Source: Buttiauxella agrestis ATCC 33320
GTDB lineage: Bacteria; Pseudomonadota; Gammaproteobacteria; Enterobacterales; Enterobacteriaceae
Direction of reading: 5' to 3'
Length of the DNA stretch: 64,000 nt
Assembly: GCF_000735355.1 (NCBI RefSeq)
Contig: NZ_JMPI01000022.1
Location: 434,025-498,024, forward strand
Of this stretch, positions 1-8,795 are shown piece by piece (within the stretch, counting starts at the first letter, position 1; each line of letters starts with the position of its first letter). Below the pieces are notes generated by a model. It worked only from the letters and a program-made list of their open reading frames with translations. It made no database searches and was not told the origin of the DNA. The position numbers and the translations under genes are program-made.

Positions 1-82
1 CCGGTTTATCCAGCCACGCGCTGTGGGTTCGAGCGCCGGTAAACAGCGTTTCCAGCGCCTCGCTTGAGAGGGCATGACTCAT
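1..82 (-). CDS. rutE: RutE malonic semialdehyde reductase, N-terminal fragment
   Basis: Only the first 27 codons lie in the window; the gene runs off the left edge. The peptide ([20 protein letters not shown]...) matches the start of RutE, a nitroreductase-family protein that reduces malonic semialdehyde to 3-hydroxypropionate at the end of the Rut pathway. The ATG at 82 overlaps the rutD stop by four bases (ATGA), which indicates translational coupling in the same operon. A GGAAAATGT stretch upstream gives only a weak ribosome binding site. Confidence 0.85.
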   Translation of the reverse strand, partial: MSHALSSEALETLFTGARTHSAWLDKP

Positions 83-891
83 ACATTTTCCTTCTGAAAA
101 GAGGGTTCGATTTGCTGCAAAGCGCTCATTGCGCTCAGAAACCGTTGATTAAAATTGTTCGCGTCAGTGACGTTGCAGGCGTGTCCACCCCACGGCATCA
201 CTTCAAGCGTGCTTTCAGGCAGCGCTTCATGTAATTCCACAGAACAATTCCACGGCACCAGAAGATCGTCGCGGGAGCAAATCAGCAGCACCGGCTGGTG
301 AATATGTGCGGCTGTGTCGTGGAAATCAGCCGCTTTCAGCGCATTCAGGCGGCGAGTCAGATTTTCAGCTCCCTGAAAGTGCGCATTGTGCATCGCTTCT
401 TCGGCCTCGAGGCACGGCTGATTCGCCGCCATCCAGTCTGCCGGGTAGAGAAAAAGCGGTTGAGCCTGCAAATAGGCGGTTGGGCCACTATCGCGCAGCA
501 GCGTTTCACGCACCGCAAAACAGCGCCGTGTATGGGCATTGAGCTGCAACCAGCCATTAATTATCGCAATGCGATCAATAGACGCCGGGTAGTCCAACGC
601 CAGTTGCAGGGCGACCAGCCCGCCGAGCGCATGTCCGAGCACGCTGTAATGCGTAATGCCCTGTTGCAACACGGCGCTGTGGATTTCATAAGCCATATCG
701 GCAAGCGAGTAATCATTGGGTAGCGGCTCGCGGTTCACGCCAGTTCCGCGCTGGTCGTACACCACCAGTTGGTAATGTTCGCTCAGTGCCGCTCGTTGTG
801 GCAGCCAGTAATTGCCAGTTCCTCCAAGCCCCGCAATCAAGAGCAGAACGGGGGCGTCGGGGAAGGGCGCTGGAGTCAGCTCAATTTGCAT
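79..891 (-). CDS. rutD: RutD, alpha/beta-hydrolase-fold protein of pyrimidine catabolism
   Basis: This 270-residue alpha/beta-hydrolase-fold protein (E. coli RutD has 266) is thought to speed hydrolysis of aminoacrylate or carbamate intermediates made from uracil. The family oxyanion region GLGGTGNYW is near residues 21-29. The nucleophile elbow reads GHALGG, with alanine where most hydrolases have serine, as in E. coli RutD, so a classical serine nucleophile is absent. A conserved His is in WGGHACN near the C-terminus. It lies 3 bp after rutC and overlaps rutE by 4 bp. Confidence 0.93.
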   Translation of the reverse strand: MQIELTPAPFPDAPVLLLIAGLGGTGNYWLPQRAALSEHYQLVVYDQRGTGVNREPLPNDYSLADMAYEIHSAVLQQGITHYSVLGHALGGLVALQLALDYPASIDRIAIINGWLQLNAHTRRCFAVRETLLRDSGPTAYLQAQPLFLYPADWMAANQPCLEAEEAMHNAHFQGAENLTRRLNALKAADFHDTAAHIHQPVLLICSRDDLLVPWNCSVELHEALPESTLEVMPWGGHACNVTDANNFNQRFLSAMSALQQIEPSFQKENV

Positions 892-894
892 AAG

Positions 895-1281
895 CTATTT
901 CCCGATATGAGCGACGCTGGCGATTTCAACCAACGCATCGGGTTTTACCAGCCCGCACTGAATGCAGAAGCGGGCCGGTTTTTCACCGGGGAAAAACTCG
1001 GCGTACACTTCGTTGATGGCGGCGTAGTTGCTCCAGTCGGTGATGAAAATTGAGTTAAACGTCACGTCATCCAGGGTGCCGCCTGCGGTTTCAATCACCG
1101 ATTTTATGGTTTCCAGCACATGGCGCGTCTGGGCTTTGGCGTCTCCGACATACACCACATTGTTTTGCTTATCGAACGGCAACGTGCCGGAGACATACAC
1201 CACGCCATCGGCCAGCGTGCCCGGTACAAATGGCGCAATAGGGGTTGTGGTTCCCGGCGGAATAATCACAGTTTTCGGCAT
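895..1281 (-). CDS. rutC: RutC, Rid-family 3-aminoacrylate deaminase
   Basis: A 128-residue RidA/YjgF-family protein, exactly the E. coli length, predicted to deaminate 3-aminoacrylate released by RutB. The family arginine lies in [16 protein letters not shown] near the C-terminus. The open frame extends upstream to 1362, but the ATG at 1281 is chosen because AGGAGA sits six bases before it and the protein then starts [10 protein letters not shown] as in E. coli. An ATG two codons earlier directly abuts the Shine-Dalgarno sequence and is unlikely. It follows rutB by 14 bp. Confidence 0.94.
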   Translation of the reverse strand: MPKTVIIPPGTTTPIAPFVPGTLADGVVYVSGTLPFDKQNNVVYVGDAKAQTRHVLETIKSVIETAGGTLDDVTFNSIFITDWSNYAAINEVYAEFFPGEKPARFCIQCGLVKPDALVEIASVAHIGK

Positions 1282-1295
1282 CGGCATTCTCCTGT

Positions 1296-1994
1296 TCAGG
1301 CAATTCGGGCAAGGGATGGCGGCTGTAACGCCTGGCAAAACGTGCCGACGTCGCTCACCCAACCAAAGAAGGTTTCAATATTGAAAAGTGCGGCTTGCTG
1401 CGCAAACGCAGGCCCGGCCTGATGCGTGGCGTCGGCTAAAACCACGCCAAAATATTCGAGGAAAAAGCCATCGCGTAGTGTCGATTCCACGCAAACGTTG
1501 GTGGCGATACCGGTAAACACCAGGTGGCGAATACCCCGCGACCGCAAAATGCTATCCAGCGGCGTGTTAAAGAAACCGCTGTAACGAGGTTTGGGCAGCA
1601 CGATATCACCCGGCTGCGGCACCAGTTCGTCCACCAGTTGGTAATCCCAGCTGCCTTTTGCCAGCAGTTTTCCCTGTAATTCCGGCTGCTTGCGCATGGT
1701 TTTGAGAGCGTTGGACTTGTGGAAATTCGGCGAACCTGGCCCGCCAGCTTCGACATAATCGCTGTCCCAACCGTTCTGGAACCAGACAATCAACATGCCA
1801 GCTTCCCTAGCGGCGGCCACCGCTGTTTTAATGTTTTCGATAACCGGTTTGGTTGCTGAAACATCAAAGCCCGCAAGGTCCAGATAACCGCCCTGGCTTG
1901 CGTAAGCATTTTGCATATCGACGACGATCAGCGCCGTTTGTTCAGCGGCAAAAGTGATGGCTTCGGGGCGAGCATCAAGAGTGATTTGTTTCAT
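1296..1994 (-). CDS. rutB: RutB, ureidoacrylate amidohydrolase
   Basis: A 232-residue isochorismatase-like cysteine hydrolase that cleaves peroxyureidoacrylate/ureidoacrylate to carbamate and aminoacrylate. Visible family features are the catalytic Asp in [10 protein letters not shown] (about residue 24), the Lys in LPKPRYSGF and the nucleophilic Cys in [11 protein letters not shown] (about residue 165). The rutA stop and this ATG form TGATG, so translation is coupled. A GTG one codon upstream (1997) is an alternative start giving 233 residues. Confidence 0.94.
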   Translation of the reverse strand: MKQITLDARPEAITFAAEQTALIVVDMQNAYASQGGYLDLAGFDVSATKPVIENIKTAVAAAREAGMLIVWFQNGWDSDYVEAGGPGSPNFHKSNALKTMRKQPELQGKLLAKGSWDYQLVDELVPQPGDIVLPKPRYSGFFNTPLDSILRSRGIRHLVFTGIATNVCVESTLRDGFFLEYFGVVLADATHQAGPAFAQQAALFNIETFFGWVSDVGTFCQALQPPSLARIA

Positions 1995-3085
1995 CACGCC
2001 ACCTCGCGAGCAGAAGGGGAAAGATGCGTACGCGACTGCATCAGCGGTTGGATTTTTTCGCCGAAAGCTTCAATGCCAGCGAGGAAATCATCAAAGGTGA
2101 GCAGTACGCCTTCGGCACCGGGAACGGTGGCGACTTCATCCAGTAGACGGGCGACGGTGGCGTAAGAGCCCACCAGGGTGCCCATGTTGATATTCACGGC
2201 TGAAGTGGGGTCTGCCATCTGGCGCACGTTGGTATCGGAACCGGAACGCGTGTCTTTTTGACTTTGTTCGGTCAACCACGCCAGCGCTTCTTCATCGGCA
2301 CCCGCTTTGTAGTGCTCCCATTTGGCCCGGGCGGCCTCGTCGGTTTCATCGGCGATAATCATAAACAGTACGTAGGAACCGACATCGCGCCCGGTTATTT
2401 GCGCCGCTTCAACCATGCGCGCGGCAGTGGGAGCGAAGGCGGTTGGCGTATTTACACCTTTGCCAAAGCAGAAGTTGTAGTCGGCATATTCGGCAGAAAA
2501 TGCCATGCCAGCGTCGCTCTGCCCAGCGCAAATCATTTTTACTGGCTGAGAGGGACGCGGGCTTAAGCGGCAATCGTTCATGGTGAAAAACTCACCTTTT
2601 AAATCACTTTGCCCGGTTCCCCACAAATCGCGCAGTACCGTGGCGTATTCAGAAAGGTAGTCGTAGCGACGAGCGAAATATTCATCGCCCGGCCAGATGC
2701 CCATTTGCTCGTATTCCGGCTTCTGCCAGCCGGTCACCAGATTCACCCCAAAGCGCCCCGGTGCGATGGAATCAATGGTCGACGCCATTCGCGCCACGAT
2801 GGCAGGCGGCAATGTGAGCGTGGCCGCTGTCGCGTAGATCTTAATTTTGGATGTCACCGCCGCAAGCCCTGCCATCAGACTGAATGACTCGAGGTTATGA
2901 TCCCAAAATTCAGTTTTGCCGCCAAAGCCGCGCAGTTTGATCATCGAGAGGGCAAAGTCGAAATCGTAATATTCGGCTTTTTGCACAATCGCTTTGTTCA
3001 GCTCAAACGTGGGCATGTATTGCGGCGCGTTAGTAGAAATTAACCAGCCGTTGTTGCCGATAGGAACAAATACGCCAATTTTCAT
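1994..3085 (-). CDS. rutA: RutA, pyrimidine oxygenase
   Basis: A 363-residue luciferase-like, FMN-dependent monooxygenase, the same length as E. coli RutA. It opens the uracil or thymine ring between N3 and C4, the first step of the Rut pathway, using reduced flavin supplied by RutF, which lies outside the window. The start [17 protein letters not shown] and the segment GINLVTGW-like '[16 protein letters not shown]' are typical. The ATG at 3085 is preceded by AGAGAGG at good spacing; the GTG at 3088 is a possible extra codon. It is the first gene of the minus-strand operon. Confidence 0.96.
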   Translation of the reverse strand: MKIGVFVPIGNNGWLISTNAPQYMPTFELNKAIVQKAEYYDFDFALSMIKLRGFGGKTEFWDHNLESFSLMAGLAAVTSKIKIYATAATLTLPPAIVARMASTIDSIAPGRFGVNLVTGWQKPEYEQMGIWPGDEYFARRYDYLSEYATVLRDLWGTGQSDLKGEFFTMNDCRLSPRPSQPVKMICAGQSDAGMAFSAEYADYNFCFGKGVNTPTAFAPTAARMVEAAQITGRDVGSYVLFMIIADETDEAARAKWEHYKAGADEEALAWLTEQSQKDTRSGSDTNVRQMADPTSAVNINMGTLVGSYATVARLLDEVATVPGAEGVLLTFDDFLAGIEAFGEKIQPLMQSRTHLSPSAREVA

Positions 3086-3125
3086 CACAAGCCTCTCTGG
3101 AAATGGTTGCTTTCAGTTGAGTCTT

Positions 3126-3141
3126 TGCAAGCCGGATGCCA
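3126..3141 (-). promoter_or_regulatory. Sigma-54 (RpoN) promoter for rutABCDE
   Basis: The minus strand reads TGGCAT, five bases, TTGCA, matching the sigma-54 -24/-12 consensus (TGGCAC-N5-TTGCA) with the invariant GG and GC present. Transcription would begin near 3115, about 30 bases before the rutA ATG. This fits the NtrC-dependent nitrogen control known for the E. coli rut operon. Confidence 0.8.
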
Positions 3142-3205
3142 GGTTGGAAAACTGGTTTGTTATCATCATGTTGATAATTGGTTTCTATTTTTGATGTATT
3201 AAAAT

Positions 3206-3221
3206 CAGACTGTTTGGTCAA
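3206..3221. promoter_or_regulatory. Probable RutR operator
   Basis: The sequence CAGACTGTTTGGTCAA matches the RutR palindrome TTGACCA-N2-TGGTCAA in all seven bases of the right half and three of the left. It lies between rutA and rutR, upstream of the sigma-54 promoter, where a repressor could interfere with activator binding. Confidence 0.6.
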
Positions 3222-3227
3222 AATTAG

Positions 3228-3265
3228 TGCACAAAAAACAGGCGTCAGTGCGCGTTCAGGGTGCA
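3228..3265. promoter_or_regulatory. Possible NtrC binding half-sites
   Basis: TGCAC at 3228-3232 and the imperfect inverted pair TGCGC...GGTGCA at 3249-3265 resemble NtrC half-sites (TGCACY...GGTGCA). They lie about 110-150 bp upstream of the sigma-54 start, a usual enhancer distance. Spacing is one base short of consensus, so this is tentative. Confidence 0.35.
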
Positions 3266-3340
3266 AAGGGGCGCAAACAGATCGTTGTCGCAAGGCGCTT
3301 TTGCTATGCTGTTGGGCAAAACCGAATAAAGAGAAATGGC

Positions 3341-3985
3341 ATGGCACAAGGTGGCGCAGCAACCAAAGAAACCGGACGGCGCGTGCGTGCGGTCGCAGCG
3401 AAAAAGCAGGCAATTCTGGCTGCGGGACTGGAGTTTTTCTCCCAGTTTGGCATTCACGGCACCAGCATCGAGCAGGTCGCTGAGCGTGCCGAAGTGTCGA
3501 AAACCAATCTTCTCTATTATTACCCTTCCAAAGAAGCGCTCTACGTCGCGGTGCTCAAACAAATTCTGGATATCTGGCTGGCGCCGTTGCGTGCTTTTCG
3601 TGAAGATTTACAGCCGCTGGTGGCGATAGGCGAATACATCCGTTTGAAACTTGAAGTTTCACGTGATTACCCGCAGGCCTCGCGCTTGTTCTGCCTCGAA
3701 ATGCTGCAAGGCGCACCGTTGCTGAAAGAAGAATTAACCGGGGATTTAAAAACGCTGGTGGATGAAAAATCGGCCATTATTGCCGGTTGGGTCGAGAGCG
3801 GAAAACTGGCGGCGGTAGACCCGCACCATTTGATTTTTATGCTGTGGGCAACCACTCAGCACTACGCTGACTTCGCAAGCCAGGTTGAAGCGGTGGCGGG
3901 CAGCAATCTTCAGGACGAGGCGTTTTTCCGCCGCACGGTTGAAAACGTGCAGCGGATGATTATCGAAGGTATTCGGGTGCGTTAA
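3341..3985 (+). CDS. rutR: RutR, TetR-family regulator of pyrimidine catabolism
   Basis: A 214-residue TetR-type repressor (E. coli 212) that binds uracil or thymine and controls rut and other pyrimidine genes. The N-terminal helix-turn-helix spans about residues 20-65 (AILAAGLEFFSQFGIHG ... VSKTNLLYYYPSKEALY); the ligand domain follows, with RLFCLEML and GWVESGKL as in E. coli. The open frame extends upstream to 3227, but the ATG at 3341 fits the family start. An extended -10 (TGCTATGCT, 3302-3310) could drive it. Its stop codon overlaps that of the next, convergent gene. Confidence 0.95.
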   Translation: MAQGGAATKETGRRVRAVAAKKQAILAAGLEFFSQFGIHGTSIEQVAERAEVSKTNLLYYYPSKEALYVAVLKQILDIWLAPLRAFREDLQPLVAIGEYIRLKLEVSRDYPQASRLFCLEMLQGAPLLKEELTGDLKTLVDEKSAIIAGWVESGKLAAVDPHHLIFMLWATTQHYADFASQVEAVAGSNLQDEAFFRRTVENVQRMIIEGIRVR

Positions 3986-4380
3986 TTTGAGCCTGGATGG
4001 AAAACACAGCTTACGTCGCCTTCTTCGCAATTGAGCGTGCTTTTCAGCAGCTCCGTGCGCTCACGGGTTTTGTCTGTCATACATTGTGCGTGCACCATTG
4101 GGGCGACGGATGCGCCGTCAGCGCCAGAGGTTAAGAATGCACAGTCGGCATCGCGAAAAGCAATCCACGCATTTTGCGCCGCTTTGAGCTGGGTTTTCTG
4201 AGTATCCGTGGCGAGCTTCATTGCCTTCTGATAAGTCTGATTGAGCAAATCATCCTGCTTTTTATATTCTTTGCCGTAACACTCATTCAGTCCAGCCTGC
4301 GATGTCTCGTTATCGCAACTGTCGGCAAGCACATTGGCGCTTAATAACAGGCAAGAAATAAGTAAACAAACGCGTTTCAT
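3982..4380 (-). CDS. Exported Cys-rich LprI/DUF1311-type protein
   Basis: A 132-residue protein of unknown function. It has a clear signal peptide (MKRVCLLISCLLLSANVLA, cut before DSCDN) and then an LprI/DUF1311-like region rich in helix, with LKAAQNAWIAFRDADC as the family signature (residues about 75-90). Six cysteines in the mature part suggest disulfide bonds in the periplasm. Of three consecutive ATG codons, the third (4380) has AGGA at proper spacing. It converges on rutR, their stops overlapping, and lies beyond the putA terminator, so it is probably its own transcription unit. I do not recognise a specific gene name. Confidence 0.8.
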   Translation of the reverse strand: MKRVCLLISCLLLSANVLADSCDNETSQAGLNECYGKEYKKQDDLLNQTYQKAMKLATDTQKTQLKAAQNAWIAFRDADCAFLTSGADGASVAPMVHAQCMTDKTRERTELLKSTLNCEEGDVSCVFHPGSN

Positions 4381-4395
4381 CATCATTCCTCGAAG

Positions 4396-4424
4396 AAAAA
4401 AGGCTCCCAAAATGGAGCCTTTTT
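4396..4424 (-). terminator. Rho-independent terminator after putA
   Basis: An eight-pair GGCTCC-type stem (AAGGCTCC...GGAGCCTT) with a six-base loop is flanked by A-rich and T-rich tracts on both sides. Its position just past the putA stop suggests it ends putA transcription; the sequence is symmetrical enough to act in both directions. Confidence 0.85.
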
Positions 4425-4438
4425 AGCGTAGTGAAAAC

Positions 4439-7400
4439 TTAGCCGATTGTCATCAAACTGGCGTTGCCGCCTGCGGCTGCGGTGTTCACACTCAGCGAAC
4501 GCTCAACGTACAAACGCTCTAACAACAGGTTGGTTTCACCGCGAGCAAAGCCCTGCACCGAAACAATCGCACCGTCGCGTGCCGCCACTTTCTCGCACAG
4601 CAAACGTAGCTGGTCGGAATCACCGTGGTAAATCACCGCATCAAACGACTGGCTTAACAGCGCATCTTCTTTGGCGAAGTCGATGTGTTTTTGTACCAGT
4701 GTCGGCAGCGATTTTGCCAGTTCACGATGCAGTTTATCGTCAGCCCACAGCGCACGGCTGCCAACACTAGTGACTGCCGCCAGTTGCACCAGCGCGTCTT
4801 GCTCGTTATCGGCGATACATAACACGCGTTCACGCGGCATTAACGCGTAGGTATTGCGCTCGCCCGTTGGCCCCGGTAGTTGGCGTAAAGTGCCGCTTTG
4901 TGCCAGCTGTGCGAAACGTTCGCAAATTGCAGATAATTCGCCTTTCTTCACTGACCACTGCGTCAGCGCCTGGTGGGCTTCCTGGAGGCGGGCTTTCAGC
5001 GTGGTATCCACAGGCAGCTCCGCATCCTGACGGCTAAAGGTGGTTTGCAGCGCGCTATCCGGGCGGTTAGCCAGCAGGCGATACAAATACAGCGGGCCAC
5101 CGGCTTTCGGACCTGTACCGGATAAACCTTCACCGCCAAACGGCTGCACGCCGACGACTGCACCAACCATATTGCGGTTCACGTACATATTGCCGACGTG
5201 CGCCGAACCGGTCACTTGCGCGATGGTCTCGTCGATACGGGTATGTACACCCAGCGTCAGGCCGTACCCGGCGGCGTTGATTTGATTAATCAATGCTTCC
5301 AGGTTGTTGCGGTTGTAGCGCACCACGTGCAGCACCGGGCCAAACACCTCTTTTTGCATTTCATCGAAGCTTTCCAGCTCAATCAGCGTCGGTGCGACAA
5401 AAGTGCCACTCTGCCACTCTTTTGCATCCACGCTGTTTTCACGCGCGGCCTGGAATACTTTGCGGCCTTTACCACGCAGCGTCTGGATGTGTTTCTCGAT
5501 ATTCTCTTTGGCCTCGCTGTCAATCACCGGGCCGATGTCTGTTGTCAGGCGGCCTGGGTTGCCCATGCGGCATTCCGCCATCGCGCCGCGCAGCATTTGC
5601 AGCGTGTGCTCGGCGACATCTTCCTGAATACACAGGACGCGCAGGGCAGAACAACGCTGGCCCGCGCTATCAAAGGCGGAGGCAAGCACATCAACTACCA
5701 CTTGTTCGGTGAGCGCGGAAGAATCGACGATCATCGCGTTCAGACCACCCGTTTCGGCAATCAGCGGAGTCGGGCGGCCTTGCGCGTCAAGACGGTCAGC
5801 GATATTGCGTTGCAGTAAAGTGGCGACCTCGGTGGAGCCGGTAAACATCACGCCACGCACGCGGGCATCACCGGTCAGCTGCGCGCCGACGGTTTCACCC
5901 CGGCCAGGCAGCAGTTGCAGCACGCCCGCAGGCACACCAGCTTCGAGCAAAATAGCGATACCCTGCGCGGCAATCAGCGGAGTTTGTTCGGCCGGTTTTG
6001 CCAGCACGCTGTTACCCGCAGCAAGGGCGGCGGCAATTTGGCCGCTAAAGATAGCCAGCGGGAAGTTCCACGGGCTGATACACACTACCGGGCCGAGCGG
6101 GCGATGGGTTTCGTTATCGAAATCATCGCGTACCTGGCCTGCGTAGTAATGCAGGAAATCGACCGCTTCACGCACTTCGGCAATCGCATTGCTGAAGGTT
6201 TTACCGGCTTCGCGCACCAGAATGCCAATCAACTGCTGCATCTGACCTTCCATGATCACCGCTGCACGCTCAAGAATCGCGGCGCGTTCTTGCGGCGGCG
6301 TGGCGAACCAGATTGGCGCGTTGTTTACCGCGCTTTCCAGCGCCTTTGAAACTTCATCGGCTGTCGCTTCACGGGTAAAGCCCACGATATCGGTGGGTTC
6401 CGCCGGGTTCTTCACCGCAACCATATCGCCTGGTGCAACAGGGTTTTCCAGAATCGGCAGCGCCTGCCATTTTTGTGCCGCACTGTTCAGCAGAGCAGAA
6501 GAGAGCGAGGCCAGGCGGTGTTCGTTCGCCAGATCCAGCCCGCCGGAGTTGGTTCGACCGCTGCCGTATAGCTCTTTTGGCAAGGGGATTTTTGGATGTG
6601 GCAGGCCAAGTTGACCTTCTTTGCCTGCAATGCCTTCGATGGCGGTGACAGGGTCAGCGACTAATTCGTCGAGCGGTAGCGTGTTATCGGCGATACGGTT
6701 AACAAACGAGGTGTTCGCGCCGTTTTCCAGCAGGCGGCGCACCAGGTACGCCAGTAACGTTTCATGGGTGCCGACCGGGGCATAAATGCGGCAAGGGCGG
6801 TTCAGTTTTCCGTCGGCAATTTTGCCCACCACTTGATCATAAAGCGGCTCGCCCATGCCGTGCAGGCACTGGAATTCGTACTGGCCCGGGTAGTAGTTTT
6901 GCCCGGCGAGGTTGTAAATGGCCGCCAGCGTGTGGGCGTTGTGGGTCGCAAACTGCGGGTAAATCAGGTTCGGTACGGCCAGCAGTTTTTTGGCGCAGGC
7001 CAGATATGAGATATCGGTGTATACCTTGCGTGTGTAAACCGGGTAGCCTTCCAGGCCGTCCATTTGCGCACGTTTGATTTCACTGTCCCAATATGCACCT
7101 TTCACCAGGCGAATCATCAGGCGGCGACGACTGCGGGAGGCGAGGTCAACCAGGTAATCAATCACGAACGGGCAGCGTTTTTGGTACGCCTGAATCACGA
7201 AGCCAATACCGTTCCAGCCCGCCAGTTCTGGCTCAAAGCAGAGTTTTTCCAGCAGATCGAGGGAGATCTCCAGGCGATCGGCTTCTTCGGCGTCAATGTT
7301 GATGCCCACGTCGTACTGGCGTGCCAGCAGCGTCAAAGATTTCAGGCGCGGATATAACTCTTCCATCACGCGGTCGTACTGCGCGCGGCTGTAACGCGGA

Positions 7401-8401
7401 TGCAGCGCAGAAAGTTTAATGGAAATGCCTGGGCCTTCGTAAATACCGCGCCCGTTTGAGGCTTTACCAATCGCGTGAATTGCCTGCTGATAAGAAACCA
7501 TGTACGCCTGCGCGTCGGCGGCGGTCAGTGCCGCTTCACCCAGCATATCGTAGGAGTAGCGGAAACCTTTTTCTTCCAGTTTGCGGGCGTTGGCGAGCGC
7601 CTCGGCGATGGTTTCGCCGGTCACAAACTGCTCGCCCATCAGGCGCATTGCCATATCCACGCCTTTGCGGATTAACGGCTCGCCACTCTTGCTGATTATA
7701 CGGTTTAGCGAGTGGGACAAACTGGCTTCGTTGTGGGTGGAAACCAGACGGCCAGTAAACAACAAGCCCCAGGTCGCTGCGTTCACAAATAGCGACGGGC
7801 TGCGGCCAATATGCGAGTGCCAGTTGCCGTTGCTGATCTTGTCGCGGATTAACGCATCACGCGTCGCTTTGTCCGGAATGCGCAATAAAGCTTCGGCGAG
7901 ACACATTAATGCCACACCTTCTTGCGAAGAAAGTGAAAATTCCTGCAATAAACCCTGTACCATGCCCGCCCGGCCTGTTGCGCTCTTCTGATTACGCAAT
8001 TTATCGGCGAGCTGATAAGCCAGTTTGTGGGTTTGTTCGGCGATCACCGGGGAGAGGCGAGCTTGCTCGAGGATCATGGGCACCGCGTCGGTTTCCGGGC
8101 GACGCCAGGCGGCGGTAATTGCGGCGCGCGTGACCGACTGCGGAAGAATTTGCTCAGCGAAATCAAGGAACGGCTGGTGCGTTTCTTCAACGTGCGGTAC
8201 GGCTTCTTCACTTTCGTTGGCGGCACCCGCCAGCAGAGCCGGGAGTTCTGGCAATTCGTCGTTGTTTTCCAGGCGTTCAAGATAGTTAAAAATCGCCTGT
8301 TTAATTAGCCAGTGCGGTGTGCGGTCAATGCGTGAAGCGGCTTCTTTAATGCGCTCGCGAGTCGATTCGTCGAGCTTAACACCCATGGTAGTGCTGCCCA
8401 T
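4439..8401 (-). CDS. putA: PutA, bifunctional proline dehydrogenase / P5C dehydrogenase and repressor
   Basis: A 1320-residue trifunctional flavoprotein, the same length as E. coli PutA. Residues 1-47 form the ribbon-helix-helix DNA-binding domain (TTMGVKLDESTRERI). The FAD proline dehydrogenase barrel covers about 260-570 (RLMIRLVKGAYWDSEI; YLVRRLLENGANTSF). The aldehyde dehydrogenase domain covers about 650-1130 and has the catalytic Cys in SAGQRCSALRVL. It oxidises proline to glutamate at the membrane and represses put when proline is absent. The frame extends 11 codons upstream, but the ATG at 8401 has AAGGAG seven bases before it and matches the E. coli start. It is divergent from putP. 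Confidence 0.97.
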   Translation of the reverse strand: MGSTTMGVKLDESTRERIKEAASRIDRTPHWLIKQAIFNYLERLENNDELPELPALLAGAANESEEAVPHVEETHQPFLDFAEQILPQSVTRAAITAAWRRPETDAVPMILEQARLSPVIAEQTHKLAYQLADKLRNQKSATGRAGMVQGLLQEFSLSSQEGVALMCLAEALLRIPDKATRDALIRDKISNGNWHSHIGRSPSLFVNAATWGLLFTGRLVSTHNEASLSHSLNRIISKSGEPLIRKGVDMAMRLMGEQFVTGETIAEALANARKLEEKGFRYSYDMLGEAALTAADAQAYMVSYQQAIHAIGKASNGRGIYEGPGISIKLSALHPRYSRAQYDRVMEELYPRLKSLTLLARQYDVGINIDAEEADRLEISLDLLEKLCFEPELAGWNGIGFVIQAYQKRCPFVIDYLVDLASRSRRRLMIRLVKGAYWDSEIKRAQMDGLEGYPVYTRKVYTDISYLACAKKLLAVPNLIYPQFATHNAHTLAAIYNLAGQNYYPGQYEFQCLHGMGEPLYDQVVGKIADGKLNRPCRIYAPVGTHETLLAYLVRRLLENGANTSFVNRIADNTLPLDELVADPVTAIEGIAGKEGQLGLPHPKIPLPKELYGSGRTNSGGLDLANEHRLASLSSALLNSAAQKWQALPILENPVAPGDMVAVKNPAEPTDIVGFTREATADEVSKALESAVNNAPIWFATPPQERAAILERAAVIMEGQMQQLIGILVREAGKTFSNAIAEVREAVDFLHYYAGQVRDDFDNETHRPLGPVVCISPWNFPLAIFSGQIAAALAAGNSVLAKPAEQTPLIAAQGIAILLEAGVPAGVLQLLPGRGETVGAQLTGDARVRGVMFTGSTEVATLLQRNIADRLDAQGRPTPLIAETGGLNAMIVDSSALTEQVVVDVLASAFDSAGQRCSALRVLCIQEDVAEHTLQMLRGAMAECRMGNPGRLTTDIGPVIDSEAKENIEKHIQTLRGKGRKVFQAARENSVDAKEWQSGTFVAPTLIELESFDEMQKEVFGPVLHVVRYNRNNLEALINQINAAGYGLTLGVHTRIDETIAQVTGSAHVGNMYVNRNMVGAVVGVQPFGGEGLSGTGPKAGGPLYLYRLLANRPDSALQTTFSRQDAELPVDTTLKARLQEAHQALTQWSVKKGELSAICERFAQLAQSGTLRQLPGPTGERNTYALMPRERVLCIADNEQDALVQLAAVTSVGSRALWADDKLHRELAKSLPTLVQKHIDFAKEDALLSQSFDAVIYHGDSDQLRLLCEKVAARDGAIVSVQGFARGETNLLLERLYVERSLSVNTAAAGGNASLMTIG

Positions 8402-8795
8402 GCCTGTCACTCCTTTATACCCGTTGTCCTTCAAGCCGAAGGAAGGGAATTAAATGGGGGGATTGATAAAAGTTACCCGGCAATATCTACCATGTTGCAA
8501 CTTTGTGCAACCTTGTTAAATGTGAGCTGGATAGCAAGCTGGGAAATAGATTGAATTGTTAAATTTGGCCTAAGAAAGCGAGCGGGCTAATTATTCGCAG
8601 ACAGGGTGAATTTACCGACACAGTTAACAGTTTAAGAGGGTGCAACCGTGAAAAGCGTGAGCGAGTGCAACCTCCAGGAAAAAGCTATTTTTTGTACGGT
8701 GAATTTATTGTGAATAACGTGTTAAAACGCTTGCGAGATGAAATTAATAAAAACCTGTGCTGCGTTCCGGCATGGCAAAAATCTGGAGAACTTGC
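8402..8795. promoter_or_regulatory. putA-putP control region with PutA operator hexamers
   Basis: This 394-bp gap holds no gene. The PutA operator hexamer GTTGCA or its complement TGCAAC occurs at 8494-8501 (a GTTGCAAC palindrome), 8506-8511, 8641-8646 and 8666-8671, in two pairs near the two ends of the promoter region. PutA binds the same hexamer in E. coli and Salmonella, so autoregulation of putA and control of putP by proline is expected. Confidence 0.8.

Noticed and set aside
298-723. 141-codon plus-strand frame opposite rutD
   Set aside because: An antisense shadow of a well-conserved gene, with no ribosome binding site or known family.
5198-5818. 206-codon frame opposite putA
   Set aside because: A shadow frame in a GC-rich coding region; similar long shadows occur elsewhere opposite putA and the RND genes.
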